64,000 nt of DNA from Hyphomonas sp. UBA5111 (GCA_002414505.1 DHZF01000048.1:58548-122547); one strand, 5' to 3'. Counted from the stretch's first letter, positions 45,174 through 53,897 are shown. Numbers and translations: made by a program. The notes: generated from the sequence alone by a model not told the origin.

Positions 45174-46345
45174 AGCAGGGAGGCGCATTCGCGCGCAATA
45201 ATGCGTTCTTCGTCAGCCACGATGCGGACGACCGGCACCGAAGCATCCCTGGGTGACAGGATAGCCGCATTGGCCGCGTTTGATTTCGTCTCAAGTGCAG
45301 GGCCCATCCAGCTCAGATGACTTATGATCCGGTCACGGATTTCCGGCGCGTTTTCGCCGACGCCTCCAGAGAAAGCGATGGCGTCGAACCCGCCCATCGC
45401 CACAGCCAAGGCGCCGGACTGGCTGGCGATCCGGTAGCAATAGAGATCAATGGCTTCCGCCGCCTCGGGCGCGGCGCTCTCGAGCAGAGTTTTGGTGTCG
45501 CCGGAAATGCCGGAGACCCCCAGCAGGCCGGATTTCGTGTAGAGGAGATCCGACACCTCATCCACAGGCATGCCCCGATCCTTTATGAGGTGTAGGACGA
45601 CCCCTGGGTCGAGGTCGCCGCAACGGGTTGCCATGGGCAGACCGTCGAGCGCGGTCAGCCCCATGGAGGTGGCAATACTGCGGCCGTCGAGCATGGCGCA
45701 GGCGCTGGCGCCGCTGCCGAGGTGGAGTGCGAGAAGACGTTTAGGCCGCGTCCCGAGAACCGAGCCGATGCTTTCCGCAATGTGCGCATAGGACAGGCCA
45801 TGAAAGCCGAACCGCAAGATGCCTTCATCGCTGAGGGCGCGCGGCAATGCATAAAGCTCGGCAATGTGTGGCATGGTTCGGTGGAAGGCTGTGTCGAAGG
45901 ATAGCGTCTGGCGCACTTCGGGGAGGGCGTTTTCGACGGCCTGGACACCTGCGAGATTGTGCGGCTGATGAGCCGGCGCAAAGATTGCGAGGGCCTGGAG
46001 GCGGTCAAGCGCGGCGTCACTGACCAGGACAGGGCCTTCAAACTCCGTGCCGCCATGCACGATGCGGTGTCCTATGCCGGCGAGGTGAACATCCTCATCC
46101 TGCCGGGCGAGCCATTTCGCCAATGTCGCGATCAAGTCCCGAGACTCGGTGACGCCGTCCACAGCACTTTGGAGTATTTTGAGCTTGGAGGGATCGGAAA
46201 TATCCACTCGTCGCGTATCGGCCAAGTCACGCACGGCGCCGCGTAGCAGGCAATCCCCCAATTCGCCGCTCGCATGGATTTCGAACATCGAGAATTTCAG
46301 GCTGGAGGAGCCGACATTGAACGTCGCAACCGAGCGGCGGCTCAT
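45170..46345 (-). CDS. ackA: Acetate kinase
   Basis: 391 residues, close to the usual 400. It has the N-terminal NVGSSSLKFSMF, HRIVHGGTEF, the substrate-loop SFDTAFHRTMP and HLGSGASACAM phosphate motif, and VGENAPEIRDRI near the end. It interconverts acetyl-phosphate and acetate with ATP gain. ATG 46345 overlaps the phosphotransacetylase stop (ATGA), so both come from one message. Fermentative acetate output gives ATP when oxygen is short, which fits the surrounding FixK-type control, although no box is seen at this operon. Confidence 0.93.
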   Translation of the reverse strand: MSRRSVATFNVGSSSLKFSMFEIHASGELGDCLLRGAVRDLADTRRVDISDPSKLKILQSAVDGVTESRDLIATLAKWLARQDEDVHLAGIGHRIVHGGTEFEGPVLVSDAALDRLQALAIFAPAHQPHNLAGVQAVENALPEVRQTLSFDTAFHRTMPHIAELYALPRALSDEGILRFGFHGLSYAHIAESIGSVLGTRPKRLLALHLGSGASACAMLDGRSIATSMGLTALDGLPMATRCGDLDPGVVLHLIKDRGMPVDEVSDLLYTKSGLLGVSGISGDTKTLLESAAPEAAEAIDLYCYRIASQSGALAVAMGGFDAIAFSGGVGENAPEIRDRIISHLSWMGPALETKSNAANAAILSPRDASVPVVRIVADEERIIARECASLL

Positions 46346-47277
46346 GGGGCGCCTCGCTGCCAATGGGCGACCGCAGCAGCAAAGGCGCAGGACGCCATGC
46401 GCTCCTCTGCGCTGTCGGCCCGGCTTGTCAGGATAATTGGCGCCGCTGCGCCGAGGACGATGCCGGCTGCGGATGCCCCTGCCAGATAGTCCAGCTGTTT
46501 GGCCAGCATGTTGCCGGCCTCGATCGTGGGCACGATCAGGATATCTGCATCTCCGCCAACAGGAGACCGAAGGCCTTTCGTTGCCACGGACTCGCGGGAG
46601 ACTGCGAGGTCAAATGCGAGCGGGCCGTCGAGGATGCCTCCCTTGATCTGGCCGCGATCAGCCATCTTGCACAAAGCGGCTGCATCAATCGTGGAAGGAA
46701 TGGTCGGGTCCACTTCCTCGGTTGCAGAGAGAATGGCCACCTTGGGCGGGTCAATGTCGATGGCACGCGCGGCATCAATCGCGTTCTGGGTAATCCAGCG
46801 CTTGGCCATGAGGTCCGGCGCGATGTTCAGGGCGCCATCGCTGATGAGCAAGGGCTTCCGATATCCTGCGGTCGAGAGCAGGAAGACATGGCTCATGCGT
46901 CGCTCGGTGCGCAGGCCGCCCTCACGCTTGACCACTTCCGCCATCATTTCATTGGTGTGAAGCGCCCCCTTCATCAGGGCGTTTGCCTTGCCCTCATGAA
47001 TGAGGTCCACGCAGCGGGCCGCGGCGCCGTGACTGTGCGGAGCGTCCACCTGTTCGATGCCGGACAGATCAAGTCCCGCGAGTTCCGCGGCCGCAGCGAT
47101 CTTTGCGGCTGGTCCCACCAGGACAGGCGTCATGATGCCTGCAGCGGCTGCATCAAGCGCGCCCTTGAGGCTTGAGGCATCCACGGGATGAATGACGGCG
47201 ACGCGCAGGGCTGGGCCGGGCAGGGAGGCCGCTTTCGAGATGAGCCAGTCGAACTGGCCTTCCATATCACTTGTCAT
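46342..47277 (-). CDS. Phosphate acetyl/butyryltransferase
   Basis: 311 residues, only the PTA/PTB catalytic domain; the long E. coli-type Pta with its regulatory half is absent. Conserved parts are GPAAKIAAAAELAGLDL, DLIHEGKANALMKGALHTNEMM and FPLSTAG-like VFLLSTAGYRKPLLISDGALNIAPD. It forms acetyl-phosphate (or butyryl-phosphate) from the CoA ester and feeds the overlapping acetate kinase. With the PHB genes nearby, a phosphotransbutyrylase role cannot be excluded. Its ATG 47277 faces the phasin gene across a 230-base gap with an inverted repeat. Confidence 0.88.
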   Translation of the reverse strand: MTSDMEGQFDWLISKAASLPGPALRVAVIHPVDASSLKGALDAAAAGIMTPVLVGPAAKIAAAAELAGLDLSGIEQVDAPHSHGAAARCVDLIHEGKANALMKGALHTNEMMAEVVKREGGLRTERRMSHVFLLSTAGYRKPLLISDGALNIAPDLMAKRWITQNAIDAARAIDIDPPKVAILSATEEVDPTIPSTIDAAALCKMADRGQIKGGILDGPLAFDLAVSRESVATKGLRSPVGGDADILIVPTIEAGNMLAKQLDYLAGASAAGIVLGAAAPIILTSRADSAEERMASCAFAAAVAHWQRGAP

Positions 47278-47386
47278 GATGGCAGGCAGATCCGGGCCAT
47301 GTGTGGCTTGTTGCGGTTCACGCGTTCGCTCCCTCTAAACATTCTCTTCGTCCACTCAACCGCCAGCCGCCTCGTCCTGCAAGTCC

Positions 47387-47414
47387 GGATAAGTACGTGT
47401 ACTCCGGGTTATCC
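47387..47414. promoter_or_regulatory. Inverted repeat in the pta-phasin intergenic region
   Basis: GGATAA (47387-47392) and TTATCC (47409-47414) flank GTACGTGTAC-containing sequence. It is about 110 bases upstream of pta and 93 upstream of phasin. A regulator site is possible but no family is recognised; the 230-base gap has no FixK-type box that I can see. Confidence 0.35.
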
Positions 47415-47507
47415 CGTATTTCCCCGCAATTGAGTCTGGGGTTCAGTGACGTCTTATAGAAGCAGTCCAACAAGTATTCCGGCACAACCGCAACAGGAGG
47501 ATGCATC

Positions 47508-47867
47508 ATGGCCCAGACGAAATCCCAGACAGAGAAAGCCGCTTCGAGCCCGAAGGCGAGCCAGAGTTCTTCAAAGGGCGCGACGGGCTTTATACCCAAT
47601 AGTGCAATTCCGATCCCGGTTGCGGATACGATGCAATTCAGCGCCGATACGATGAAGCATCTTATGGAGAGCAGTCAGGACATGGCGCGATTCTACAATA
47701 ATCGCCTTCGGAAGGATATTTCCTTCATGAGCGAACTCGGCAGCTGCAAGTCTCCGGTACAAGGCGCTGCGGTCTGGTTCCGTGCGGCCAGCGAAGCGGC
47801 GCATGATTATGCCGACCAGTTCGATCGTGTCGTGGCGATCACGCTGAACGGATCGGCGTCCGAGTAG
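47508..47867 (+). CDS. Phasin-family protein
   Basis: 119 residues. A Ser/Lys-rich N-terminus is followed by an amphipathic helical part: FSADTMKHLMESSQDMARFYNNRLRKDISFMSELGSCKSPVQGAAVWFRAASEAAHDYADQFDRV, the phasin pattern. Phasins coat PHB granules and control their size. It is shorter than many phasins but complete, with AGGAGG before ATG 47508. It lies in the same island as phaB and phaC. Confidence 0.85.
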   Translation: MAQTKSQTEKAASSPKASQSSSKGATGFIPNSAIPIPVADTMQFSADTMKHLMESSQDMARFYNNRLRKDISFMSELGSCKSPVQGAAVWFRAASEAAHDYADQFDRVVAITLNGSASE

Positions 47868-47926
47868 GGCCAGACCTGAACAGGCCTGGTCAGACGCCTA
47901 GGTGCGTCATAATCGGATCGCATCAT

Positions 47927-49513
47927 TTGAATAATACACAGCATCTGGACACTGTCCTAAGGCCGGTCACGACTTTTCTTGACGAAGCCTTGGGGCGAGT
48001 GGATGCCAGCCGCGTCCTTTCAGAAACGGCCCAACCGCTGATCCAGGCCATTGAAGCCGTGCCCGGAGCCGGTCGTGTGGCTGTGTTTCTAAACGGGGGT
48101 ATTGTCGGGCCTCTCTTTGTATCCGGCCCTTCGTTTGAGATACATGAAGTCGAGGCTCTATCGGCCCTCATCGCAGATATTCCCACTGCACCGCCGATGC
48201 GGAGTGTTGAGACACGAGCCTTGTCCGACGAGTCCGAACTACACCGTGTGCGGCTTTTTCCATTAAGGGTCTCCGGCGAACAGCCCGCCGCCTTGCTCGT
48301 CACCGTGCGTGACCCGGCCGATCAGGAAGACCATTCCGTCTTTGATACCTTCATGGACCAGATCGCTCAGATCGCCGGGATCATCGTGGAAGACCGCCGA
48401 TTGCGGTCAAAAATGACCGACCAGCAATCGGTGCTGGAAGCGTTGCTGGGCGCAGCCCCGGACGCGATCATCCGGATCAACCGCTCAGGCACCATTCTGG
48501 ACTTTCTGGGGAGTGCGTCGCGGCTGTTCGGATGGCGGGCCGAAGAGATTGTCGGCAAGTCGCTGACAATACTGATGCCGGAACCCCATTCGGCGCGGCA
48601 TGGCAATTATATTGATGCTTTCCTGCAAACAGGGGAACGGAGGCTTCCCGATTTCGGACGCCGGCTCCAGGCGTGTCACAAGACAGGCAAGACCTTCCCC
48701 ATCGAAATTGCGCTCAACCAGCTACCCGGGCGCGAGGACGTGGAATTCATCGGCATCGTGCGGGACATTTCGCACCGCGTGGCCCGGGAGACCGAAATTG
48801 ATGCTTTGCGCGAAGCTCTTGATGCGGCCGCCTTGCAGAGCGCGCTCGGTGAGTTCGCGTCGATCATCGCGCATGAACTGAACCAGCCGCTGACCGCGAT
48901 CGCCAATTACATGGATGCGTTGGAGTTGCGGCTTGCATCACCCAGTCCGGAAAATCTCGATACCGCCATGGAACTGGCCAAACGGTCTGGCGCCCAGGCA
49001 CGGCTTGGCGGGAAGGTGATTGCCAGAACACGCCGCATGGCCCTGAGGGGCGAAACCGAACCGCGCATGGACAGCTTCCACGATGCGGTGGCGGAAACCA
49101 TGTCGATGATGGCGCATGCTCCGGCCGCCAAGGGCGTAATGATCCGGTACCGGCAGGAAGGGACGGACAGCCCTTCCTTGTTTGACCGCGTCCAGATCCA
49201 GCAGATCGTGATGAATCTGTCGAGCAACGCCTTGCGGGCTATGGCGGGGATGGACAGGGCCGAACTTACTGTAACGTCCCGTCAGACCGAAGACACGCTT
49301 GAACTTGTCGTTCGCGACACAGGACCCGGCATAGCTGAGGTAGACAGGCCGAAGATTTTCGAGCGGTTCTTCCGCCGAAGCAAATCAGGAATGGGGCTGG
49401 GTCTCTCCATTGTGCGCCGGATAGCCAATGCCCACGGGGGGGATATACGTCTCACCGATTCAATCGGGAGTGGCGCCGAGTTCACCCTTACTCTCCCCCG
49501 GCGAATAGTATAG
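47927..49513 (+). CDS. fixL: FixL-like haem-PAS oxygen-sensor histidine kinase
   Basis: 528 residues, no membrane segment. Residues 1-160 may be GAF-like; the PAS domain is about 170-290, then HisKA with H316 in IIAHELNQPLTAI and the ATPase (NLSSNALRAM, DTGPGIAE, GMGLGLSIVRR). In the PAS domain His225 lies in MPEPHSARHGNYI and Arg245 in DFGRRL; these match the proximal haem His and the distal Arg of rhizobial FixL with identical spacing of 20. The position of a second haem-propionate Arg is Ala231. The start is TTG 47927, as no better start precedes the domain. It is followed by fixJ after 30 bases. Confidence 0.85.
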   Translation: MNNTQHLDTVLRPVTTFLDEALGRVDASRVLSETAQPLIQAIEAVPGAGRVAVFLNGGIVGPLFVSGPSFEIHEVEALSALIADIPTAPPMRSVETRALSDESELHRVRLFPLRVSGEQPAALLVTVRDPADQEDHSVFDTFMDQIAQIAGIIVEDRRLRSKMTDQQSVLEALLGAAPDAIIRINRSGTILDFLGSASRLFGWRAEEIVGKSLTILMPEPHSARHGNYIDAFLQTGERRLPDFGRRLQACHKTGKTFPIEIALNQLPGREDVEFIGIVRDISHRVARETEIDALREALDAAALQSALGEFASIIAHELNQPLTAIANYMDALELRLASPSPENLDTAMELAKRSGAQARLGGKVIARTRRMALRGETEPRMDSFHDAVAETMSMMAHAPAAKGVMIRYRQEGTDSPSLFDRVQIQQIVMNLSSNALRAMAGMDRAELTVTSRQTEDTLELVVRDTGPGIAEVDRPKIFERFFRRSKSGMGLGLSIVRRIANAHGGDIRLTDSIGSGAEFTLTLPRRIV

Positions 49514-49543
49514 TCTGTTGCAGACCAAGAGGAGCAGCAGTGC

Positions 49544-50167
49544 GTGACAGAGACCAACACCTGCAAGGTTATCGTGGTTGATGATGATGCAGGTGTCAGG
49601 GATTCTTTAGATGCCCTTCTCAGCGCCAAGGGCTATGCTTGCCTGTTGTACTCGAATGCAGAAGGTTTCCTGAAGGCGAACGACCCGGAAGATCCGGCAA
49701 TCATCCTGATGGACTATTCGCTCGGAACAGAGTCCGGACTGGACGCGATCAAATCCGTCCGGGCACTGGGCGACGTCCGCCCGATCATCATGATTACCGC
49801 GCATGGCGATATCGAACTTGCGGTCGATGCCATGAAAGCGGGGGCAACGGATTTCATCGAGAAGCCCTGGGACAGGAATGCCTTGTTCGAGGCAATCGAC
49901 CGCGCAACAAAACAGGCCCAGACAGCGGCTGATCGCGCCAATGGACGCCGGCGCGCGTTGGAAGCGCTGGAAAGTTTCACGCCCCGCGAGCGGGATGTCT
50001 TCGACCAACTGATTACAGGGGCTTCTAACAAGCTTGTCGCGCGAACGCTCGACCTCAGTCCGCGTACGGTGGAATTCTACCGGGCCAATGTGCTCGAAAA
50101 GGCGGGAGTTGCCAGTGTCGCGGAACTGGTGAGGCTTGCCTTCATGGCACGCGGCGCAAACCTCTGA
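49544..50167 (+). CDS. fixJ: FixJ-like response regulator
   Basis: 207 residues. The receiver has DDDAG near 10, phospho-Asp D57 in LMDYSLGTESG and Lys in IEKPWDRNALF; the FixJ-type LuxR helix-turn-helix follows a short linker (TPRERDVFDQLITGASNKLVARTLDLSPRTVEFYRANVLEKAGV). FixJ activates fixK-type genes when FixL is deoxygenated. The start is GTG 49544 with GAGGAG upstream. It lies between fixL and the convergent fixK-like gene, whose stop is six bases away. Confidence 0.92.
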   Translation: MTETNTCKVIVVDDDAGVRDSLDALLSAKGYACLLYSNAEGFLKANDPEDPAIILMDYSLGTESGLDAIKSVRALGDVRPIIMITAHGDIELAVDAMKAGATDFIEKPWDRNALFEAIDRATKQAQTAADRANGRRRALEALESFTPRERDVFDQLITGASNKLVARTLDLSPRTVEFYRANVLEKAGVASVAELVRLAFMARGANL

Positions 50168-50173
50168 GCGAAA

Positions 50174-50848
50174 TCAGACGGCGATGCCATTCCGGTCGAA
50201 ACTGCCCTGGTCCGACCGGCCAGCCAGACGCGAGAGGCAGTTGTAATTCAGGATACGGAACCGGTCCGGCCGGGGCAGGTCGATCACATTTGTCTGCTTG
50301 AACCGGTTCAGCATGCGGCTCACGGTTTCGAGCGTCAGGCCGAGATGGTCTGCCATGTCGCAACGGCTCATGCAGATTGGCGTGTAACCATCCTCGCGCG
50401 GGGCGAAATGGGAATCCAGGAACAGCACGAACTCCGCGACACGTTCCTTGGCACACCGGCAGGCTAGAAGGGTCGCCTGTCGGCGCGCATCGGCGGCGGA
50501 TTTGTCAATGTCGCGGAAAACTTCCTGACGGAACTGCGCGTCTTCCAGAAGGCGGCGCTCAAAGGCCGCGCGGGTGACATATTCGGTCTCAACGCGACTC
50601 AAGGCCTCGGCGCTTGTCGGGCTGGTCGCGCACAGGCAGAGGGAGACATAGTCGCCGGGGCCAGCAAAGGCTTCGATCTGGCGATGCCCGTCTGCGGTGA
50701 CACGATAGACGGTGACGGTCCCTGAAACGATCTTGTGGATACCGCGATCGGTGTCGCCCTGATGAAAAAGATGGTCCCCCGCAGCGTAAACTTGCCTGAC
50801 GCTCGCTGAGTTCGCCTGCATTTCAAAGACTGCCGCGATCCGGGCCAT
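50174..50848 (-). CDS. fixK: FixK/FNR-family regulator
   Basis: 224 residues. A cyclic-nucleotide-type beta-roll (residues 15-120, AGDHLFHQGDTDRGIHKIVSGTVTVYR) is followed by the dimer helix and a Crp HTH, CDMADHLGLTLETVSRMLNRF. The E-x-x-S-R recognition pattern is that of FNR/FixK, which read TTGAT-N4-ATCAA. The N-terminal Cys cluster that holds the iron-sulphur centre in FNR is absent, so it is FixK-like and regulated by supply. Isolated Cys (CLCATS, LACRCAKE) could be redox-active. Eleven matching boxes lie in promoters between 25.7 and 52.9 kb. It has no box in its own leader. Confidence 0.9.
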   Translation of the reverse strand: MARIAAVFEMQANSASVRQVYAAGDHLFHQGDTDRGIHKIVSGTVTVYRVTADGHRQIEAFAGPGDYVSLCLCATSPTSAEALSRVETEYVTRAAFERRLLEDAQFRQEVFRDIDKSAADARRQATLLACRCAKERVAEFVLFLDSHFAPREDGYTPICMSRCDMADHLGLTLETVSRMLNRFKQTNVIDLPRPDRFRILNYNCLSRLAGRSDQGSFDRNGIAV

Positions 50849-50987
50849 GCCATTCTCCTAGCTTTGCTTGCGTTGAACCGATGAGGGGAGAATGACGCAA
50901 GGAACTGGGGTCTGACACTACGGGAGAATACGCATACGGGAAATTACGGGGCGAGATTCCCGTCTGAGGGTTGATGCCGCGCTGGAT

Positions 50988-52856
50988 TTAGCGCTGGAGC
51001 ACATATTGTCCGGGCGCTGCCATAACGGGTTTGTAGTCTTCAATCCCGCCGCCGGGTTGGGGGGGATTCACGGGATCGCCCGAATGGGCTGACAGCCAGT
51101 CTACCCAGGCCGGCCACCAGGAACCCTCCTCGAAGGCGGCGGTGTTGTACCAGGTTGCCGGATCGAGATGGGGCGCATCATGGGGTTTGGTGAGAAGACG
51201 GTAGTGGCGGCCCTCCCGGCCGGGTTCGGACACGATGCCACCATTATGGCCGCCGCTGGCCAGGACGAAGGTGACTTCTGCATCGGTGAGCCGGTGCATT
51301 TTGAACGCCGAGGGCCACGGCGCGATATGGTCGTGCTCCGTCCCCACTGCAAATATTGGTGTACGGATATCACTGAGGAAGACGGCCTTGCCATCGACCT
51401 TCAGACGTCCTTCGGCGAGGTCGTTGTTGAGAAACAAGTGTCGCAAATATTCCAGATGCATCCGGTAGGGCATGCGCGTGCCGTCAGCATTCCAGGCCAT
51501 CATGTCGGTCATCGGGTCACGTTCGCCCATGAGATAGGTGCGCATGTTGCGGGAGAAGACGAGGTCGTTCGACCGCAGGATCTGAAAAGCCCCCGCCATT
51601 TGGCCCGTGTCCAGGAAGCCCTGTTCCCACATCACGTCTTCCAGAAGCGCAAGCTGGCTCTCATTCACGAAGAGTGTGAGTTCGCCGGCTTCCTTGAAGT
51701 CCGATTGCGCGGCGAAGAAGGACAGGCTGGCCAGTTGGTCGCCTGCTTCGCGGCGCATCGCGGCGGCTGCGATGGAGAGCAGGGTGCCACCAAGGCAATA
51801 TCCGACCGCGTGAACTTTCTGTCCGCCGCATATCTTGCGCACGGCTTCCAGCCCGGCCCGGCAGCCAAGGTCTAGATAATTGTCGAGTCCGAGGTCGCGA
51901 TCTTCGGGGTCCGGATTTTTCCAGGAGATCATGAAGACCGTGAATCCCTGATCGGTCAGGTATTTCACCAGCGAGTTCTCGGGGCTGAGATCAAGAATAT
52001 AGTATTTCATGATCCAGGCAGGCGTGATGAAGACCGGTTCCGGGCGGACCTGCTTGGTCGTGGGGGCATACTGGATGAGTTCGATCAGCCGATTGCGAAA
52101 TACCACTTGGCCGGGCGTCACGGCAACGCGCTCGCCGACGGGAAACATTTCTGCGCCAATCGGAGGATGTCCTCCCGCCTGGCGTTCCCAGTCCTCCACG
52201 AAATTCTGGAAGCCTTTCGCCAGATTGCTGCCCCCACTGGTCAGGGTGGCCTGCATCACGTCCGGGTTAAGCCAGGGGATATTGGAGGGCGACAGCATGT
52301 CGAGGATCTGTCGGGTGGTAAATGTCGTGATCGCTTCGTTCTGGGCATCTACGCCCCGCACGCCCCGCGTTGCATTGTGCCACCATTGCTGGGTCAGCAG
52401 GAAGGACTGGCTGACCGCGTTGAAGGGCCAAGTCTGCCATGCGGGCGAACTGAACCGTTTATCCTGTGGCAGGGGTTCGATGCAGCGCTCGCAATTTTCC
52501 GGGTCCTGTGTCGCAGATTCAAGCCAGGCGATGTATCGCAGCGCCTTGCGGACGCCTTTGACGCGCAATTGCATTTGCTTTCCGGGCGAGACGGCCAGAT
52601 GGGTCGCCCAGTCCGCGAAGGCTAACCAGAGGCCGAGCGGGGATAATCCGCCTGTGAAGTGAGCGGCATAGGCGTGGACGGAGCGGTCCAGAACGTCGCC
52701 ATAGGCAGTGGCGGCATAGCTGTCGCGACTGGATTCAAACCACGGCGCCAAGGAAGGCGGCCGCCAGGGCTTACCGGCCTTTGCGAGCCAGGGCAGTGCC
52801 CATGACAGCGACCGCGTCGTGTCTTGATCGCTAGAGGGGGCTTGGCCATCCGGCAT
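50988..52856 (-). CDS. phaC: Class I poly(3-hydroxyalkanoate) synthase
   Basis: 622 residues. The lipase-box-like GYCLGG with nucleophile C354 is the hallmark of PhaC. Around it are PAWIMKYYILDLSPENSLVKYLTDQGFTVFMISWKNP and the later GTEHDHIAPWPSAFKM and ASGGHNGGIVSEPG, holding the likely Asp and His. It polymerises (R)-3-hydroxyacyl-CoA to PHA on granules. An in-frame GTG (52865) sits one base after the AGGAG site, so the ATG at 52856 is the better start. A FixK-type box is 65 bases upstream, symmetric with the Hsp20 gene. Confidence 0.93.
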   Translation of the reverse strand: MPDGQAPSSDQDTTRSLSWALPWLAKAGKPWRPPSLAPWFESSRDSYAATAYGDVLDRSVHAYAAHFTGGLSPLGLWLAFADWATHLAVSPGKQMQLRVKGVRKALRYIAWLESATQDPENCERCIEPLPQDKRFSSPAWQTWPFNAVSQSFLLTQQWWHNATRGVRGVDAQNEAITTFTTRQILDMLSPSNIPWLNPDVMQATLTSGGSNLAKGFQNFVEDWERQAGGHPPIGAEMFPVGERVAVTPGQVVFRNRLIELIQYAPTTKQVRPEPVFITPAWIMKYYILDLSPENSLVKYLTDQGFTVFMISWKNPDPEDRDLGLDNYLDLGCRAGLEAVRKICGGQKVHAVGYCLGGTLLSIAAAAMRREAGDQLASLSFFAAQSDFKEAGELTLFVNESQLALLEDVMWEQGFLDTGQMAGAFQILRSNDLVFSRNMRTYLMGERDPMTDMMAWNADGTRMPYRMHLEYLRHLFLNNDLAEGRLKVDGKAVFLSDIRTPIFAVGTEHDHIAPWPSAFKMHRLTDAEVTFVLASGGHNGGIVSEPGREGRHYRLLTKPHDAPHLDPATWYNTAAFEEGSWWPAWVDWLSAHSGDPVNPPQPGGGIEDYKPVMAAPGQYVLQR

Positions 52857-52921
52857 GGCAATCACACTCCTGTCCCATACTCATTCGGAAGGATATTTGA
52901 GGGCCGTGTCGCCGGGAGGTT

Positions 52922-52935
52922 TTGACGTTGGTCAA
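52922..52935. promoter_or_regulatory. FNR/FixK-type box between phaC and Hsp20 genes
   Basis: TTGACGTTGGTCAA, 8 of 10 against TTGAT-N4-ATCAA but a perfect TTGAC/GTCAA dyad. It is exactly 65 bases from both divergent starts (52856 and 53001). Confidence 0.65.
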
Positions 52936-53000
52936 TTCGCGCTGCGCGTCGATGTGTAGGGTCATTTCATTCCCCTCAACATTGCCAAAGGAGACTCAAC

Positions 53001-53486
53001 ATGACGACCGCTGCACAGGAAAATACGGGTGGGGTGGTCCCCAGCGCAGGTGCGCGCGGGATGCTTGATCCATTCTCGCAGCTTCGCAGCGAAATGGACA
53101 CTTTGTTCGGACGCTATTTCCGGCCGGCGCCGCCGAATGGCGCCAATGGTGACATGTTGGTAGCCCTCGATGTGGCCGAGACCGACAAGGCCTATGAATT
53201 CAAGCTCGATGTTCCCGGCGTGAAGCGGGAGGATATTGATATCGACTATTCGCAAGGGCGGCTTTCCGTCTCTGGTGAGCGGAAACACGAAAAGACGGAA
53301 GAGAAGAAATCCTACCGGCGCTCCGAGCGCTCGTTTGGGGCGTTCTCGACGAGCATGGCGTTGCCGGCGGATGTCGATAGCGACAAGATCCAGGCCGAAT
53401 TGAAGGATGGGGTGCTCAGCATTTCCGTGCCGAAATCCGACGATGCGCGCAAACAGGCGAAGAAGATTTCGGTCAAGGCTGGTTAG
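53001..53486 (+). CDS. Small heat-shock protein, Hsp20/alpha-crystallin
   Basis: 161 residues. The alpha-crystallin domain covers about 55-150: LDVAETDKAYEFKLDVPGVKREDIDIDYSQGRLSVSGERKHE, then RSFGAFSTSMALPADVD and the conserved LKDGVLSISVPKS. The C-terminal tail has an ISV motif near the end. It holds unfolding proteins as an ATP-independent chaperone. ATG 53001 has GGAG upstream. It shares the FixK-type box with phaC, which matches low-oxygen induction of such proteins in other bacteria. Confidence 0.94.
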   Translation: MTTAAQENTGGVVPSAGARGMLDPFSQLRSEMDTLFGRYFRPAPPNGANGDMLVALDVAETDKAYEFKLDVPGVKREDIDIDYSQGRLSVSGERKHEKTEEKKSYRRSERSFGAFSTSMALPADVDSDKIQAELKDGVLSISVPKSDDARKQAKKISVKAG

Positions 53487-53897
53487 GATTCGACCTTAGC
53501 ATATCGAATTGATGAGACCGGACTGGATGGCCCTGCGGACCCTTTCAGCCCGGTTTCGTGTGTCCGGTCTGTGAATCAGCACTTCGGGAATATCTCTTCA
53601 GACAAATTTCCCGTCGCCCGTTTCTAGCCACTCCGACGCCGCCCTCAGCTTCAAACCATGGCGGAGTTTTGTGCTTGAAGCCCTTTCTGGCTGGCCAAAT
53701 ACGACCGTGTGGCTGTCTTCCCACGTCCACAAAACTGTCTGCTGGCTTTGGGGTCGGTGAAAGTGCTGCAATACGCGCATAGTCCAGCGTGGACAGGGGC
53801 TTTCGGCTATGACATAAGCCGCCCCTTCAGACAGGATTCACAGGGCGCCCGCGCGCATTTCTTGCGCCCGTGACCCAAGATACGGATGATTGAACCG
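53487..53897. other. Gene-poor gap before trigger factor
   Basis: About 410 bases with lower GC than the flanks. Only short frames are present (for example 53598-53780 minus, 60 residues), with no ribosome-binding site and no recognised family. No tRNA cloverleaf was found on either strand by eye. The right end should carry the trigger-factor promoter. Confidence 0.5.

Noticed and set aside
53487-53897. A tRNA gene before trigger factor
   Set aside because: I looked on both strands for a T-loop GTTCGAATC-type sequence and acceptor pairing and found none.
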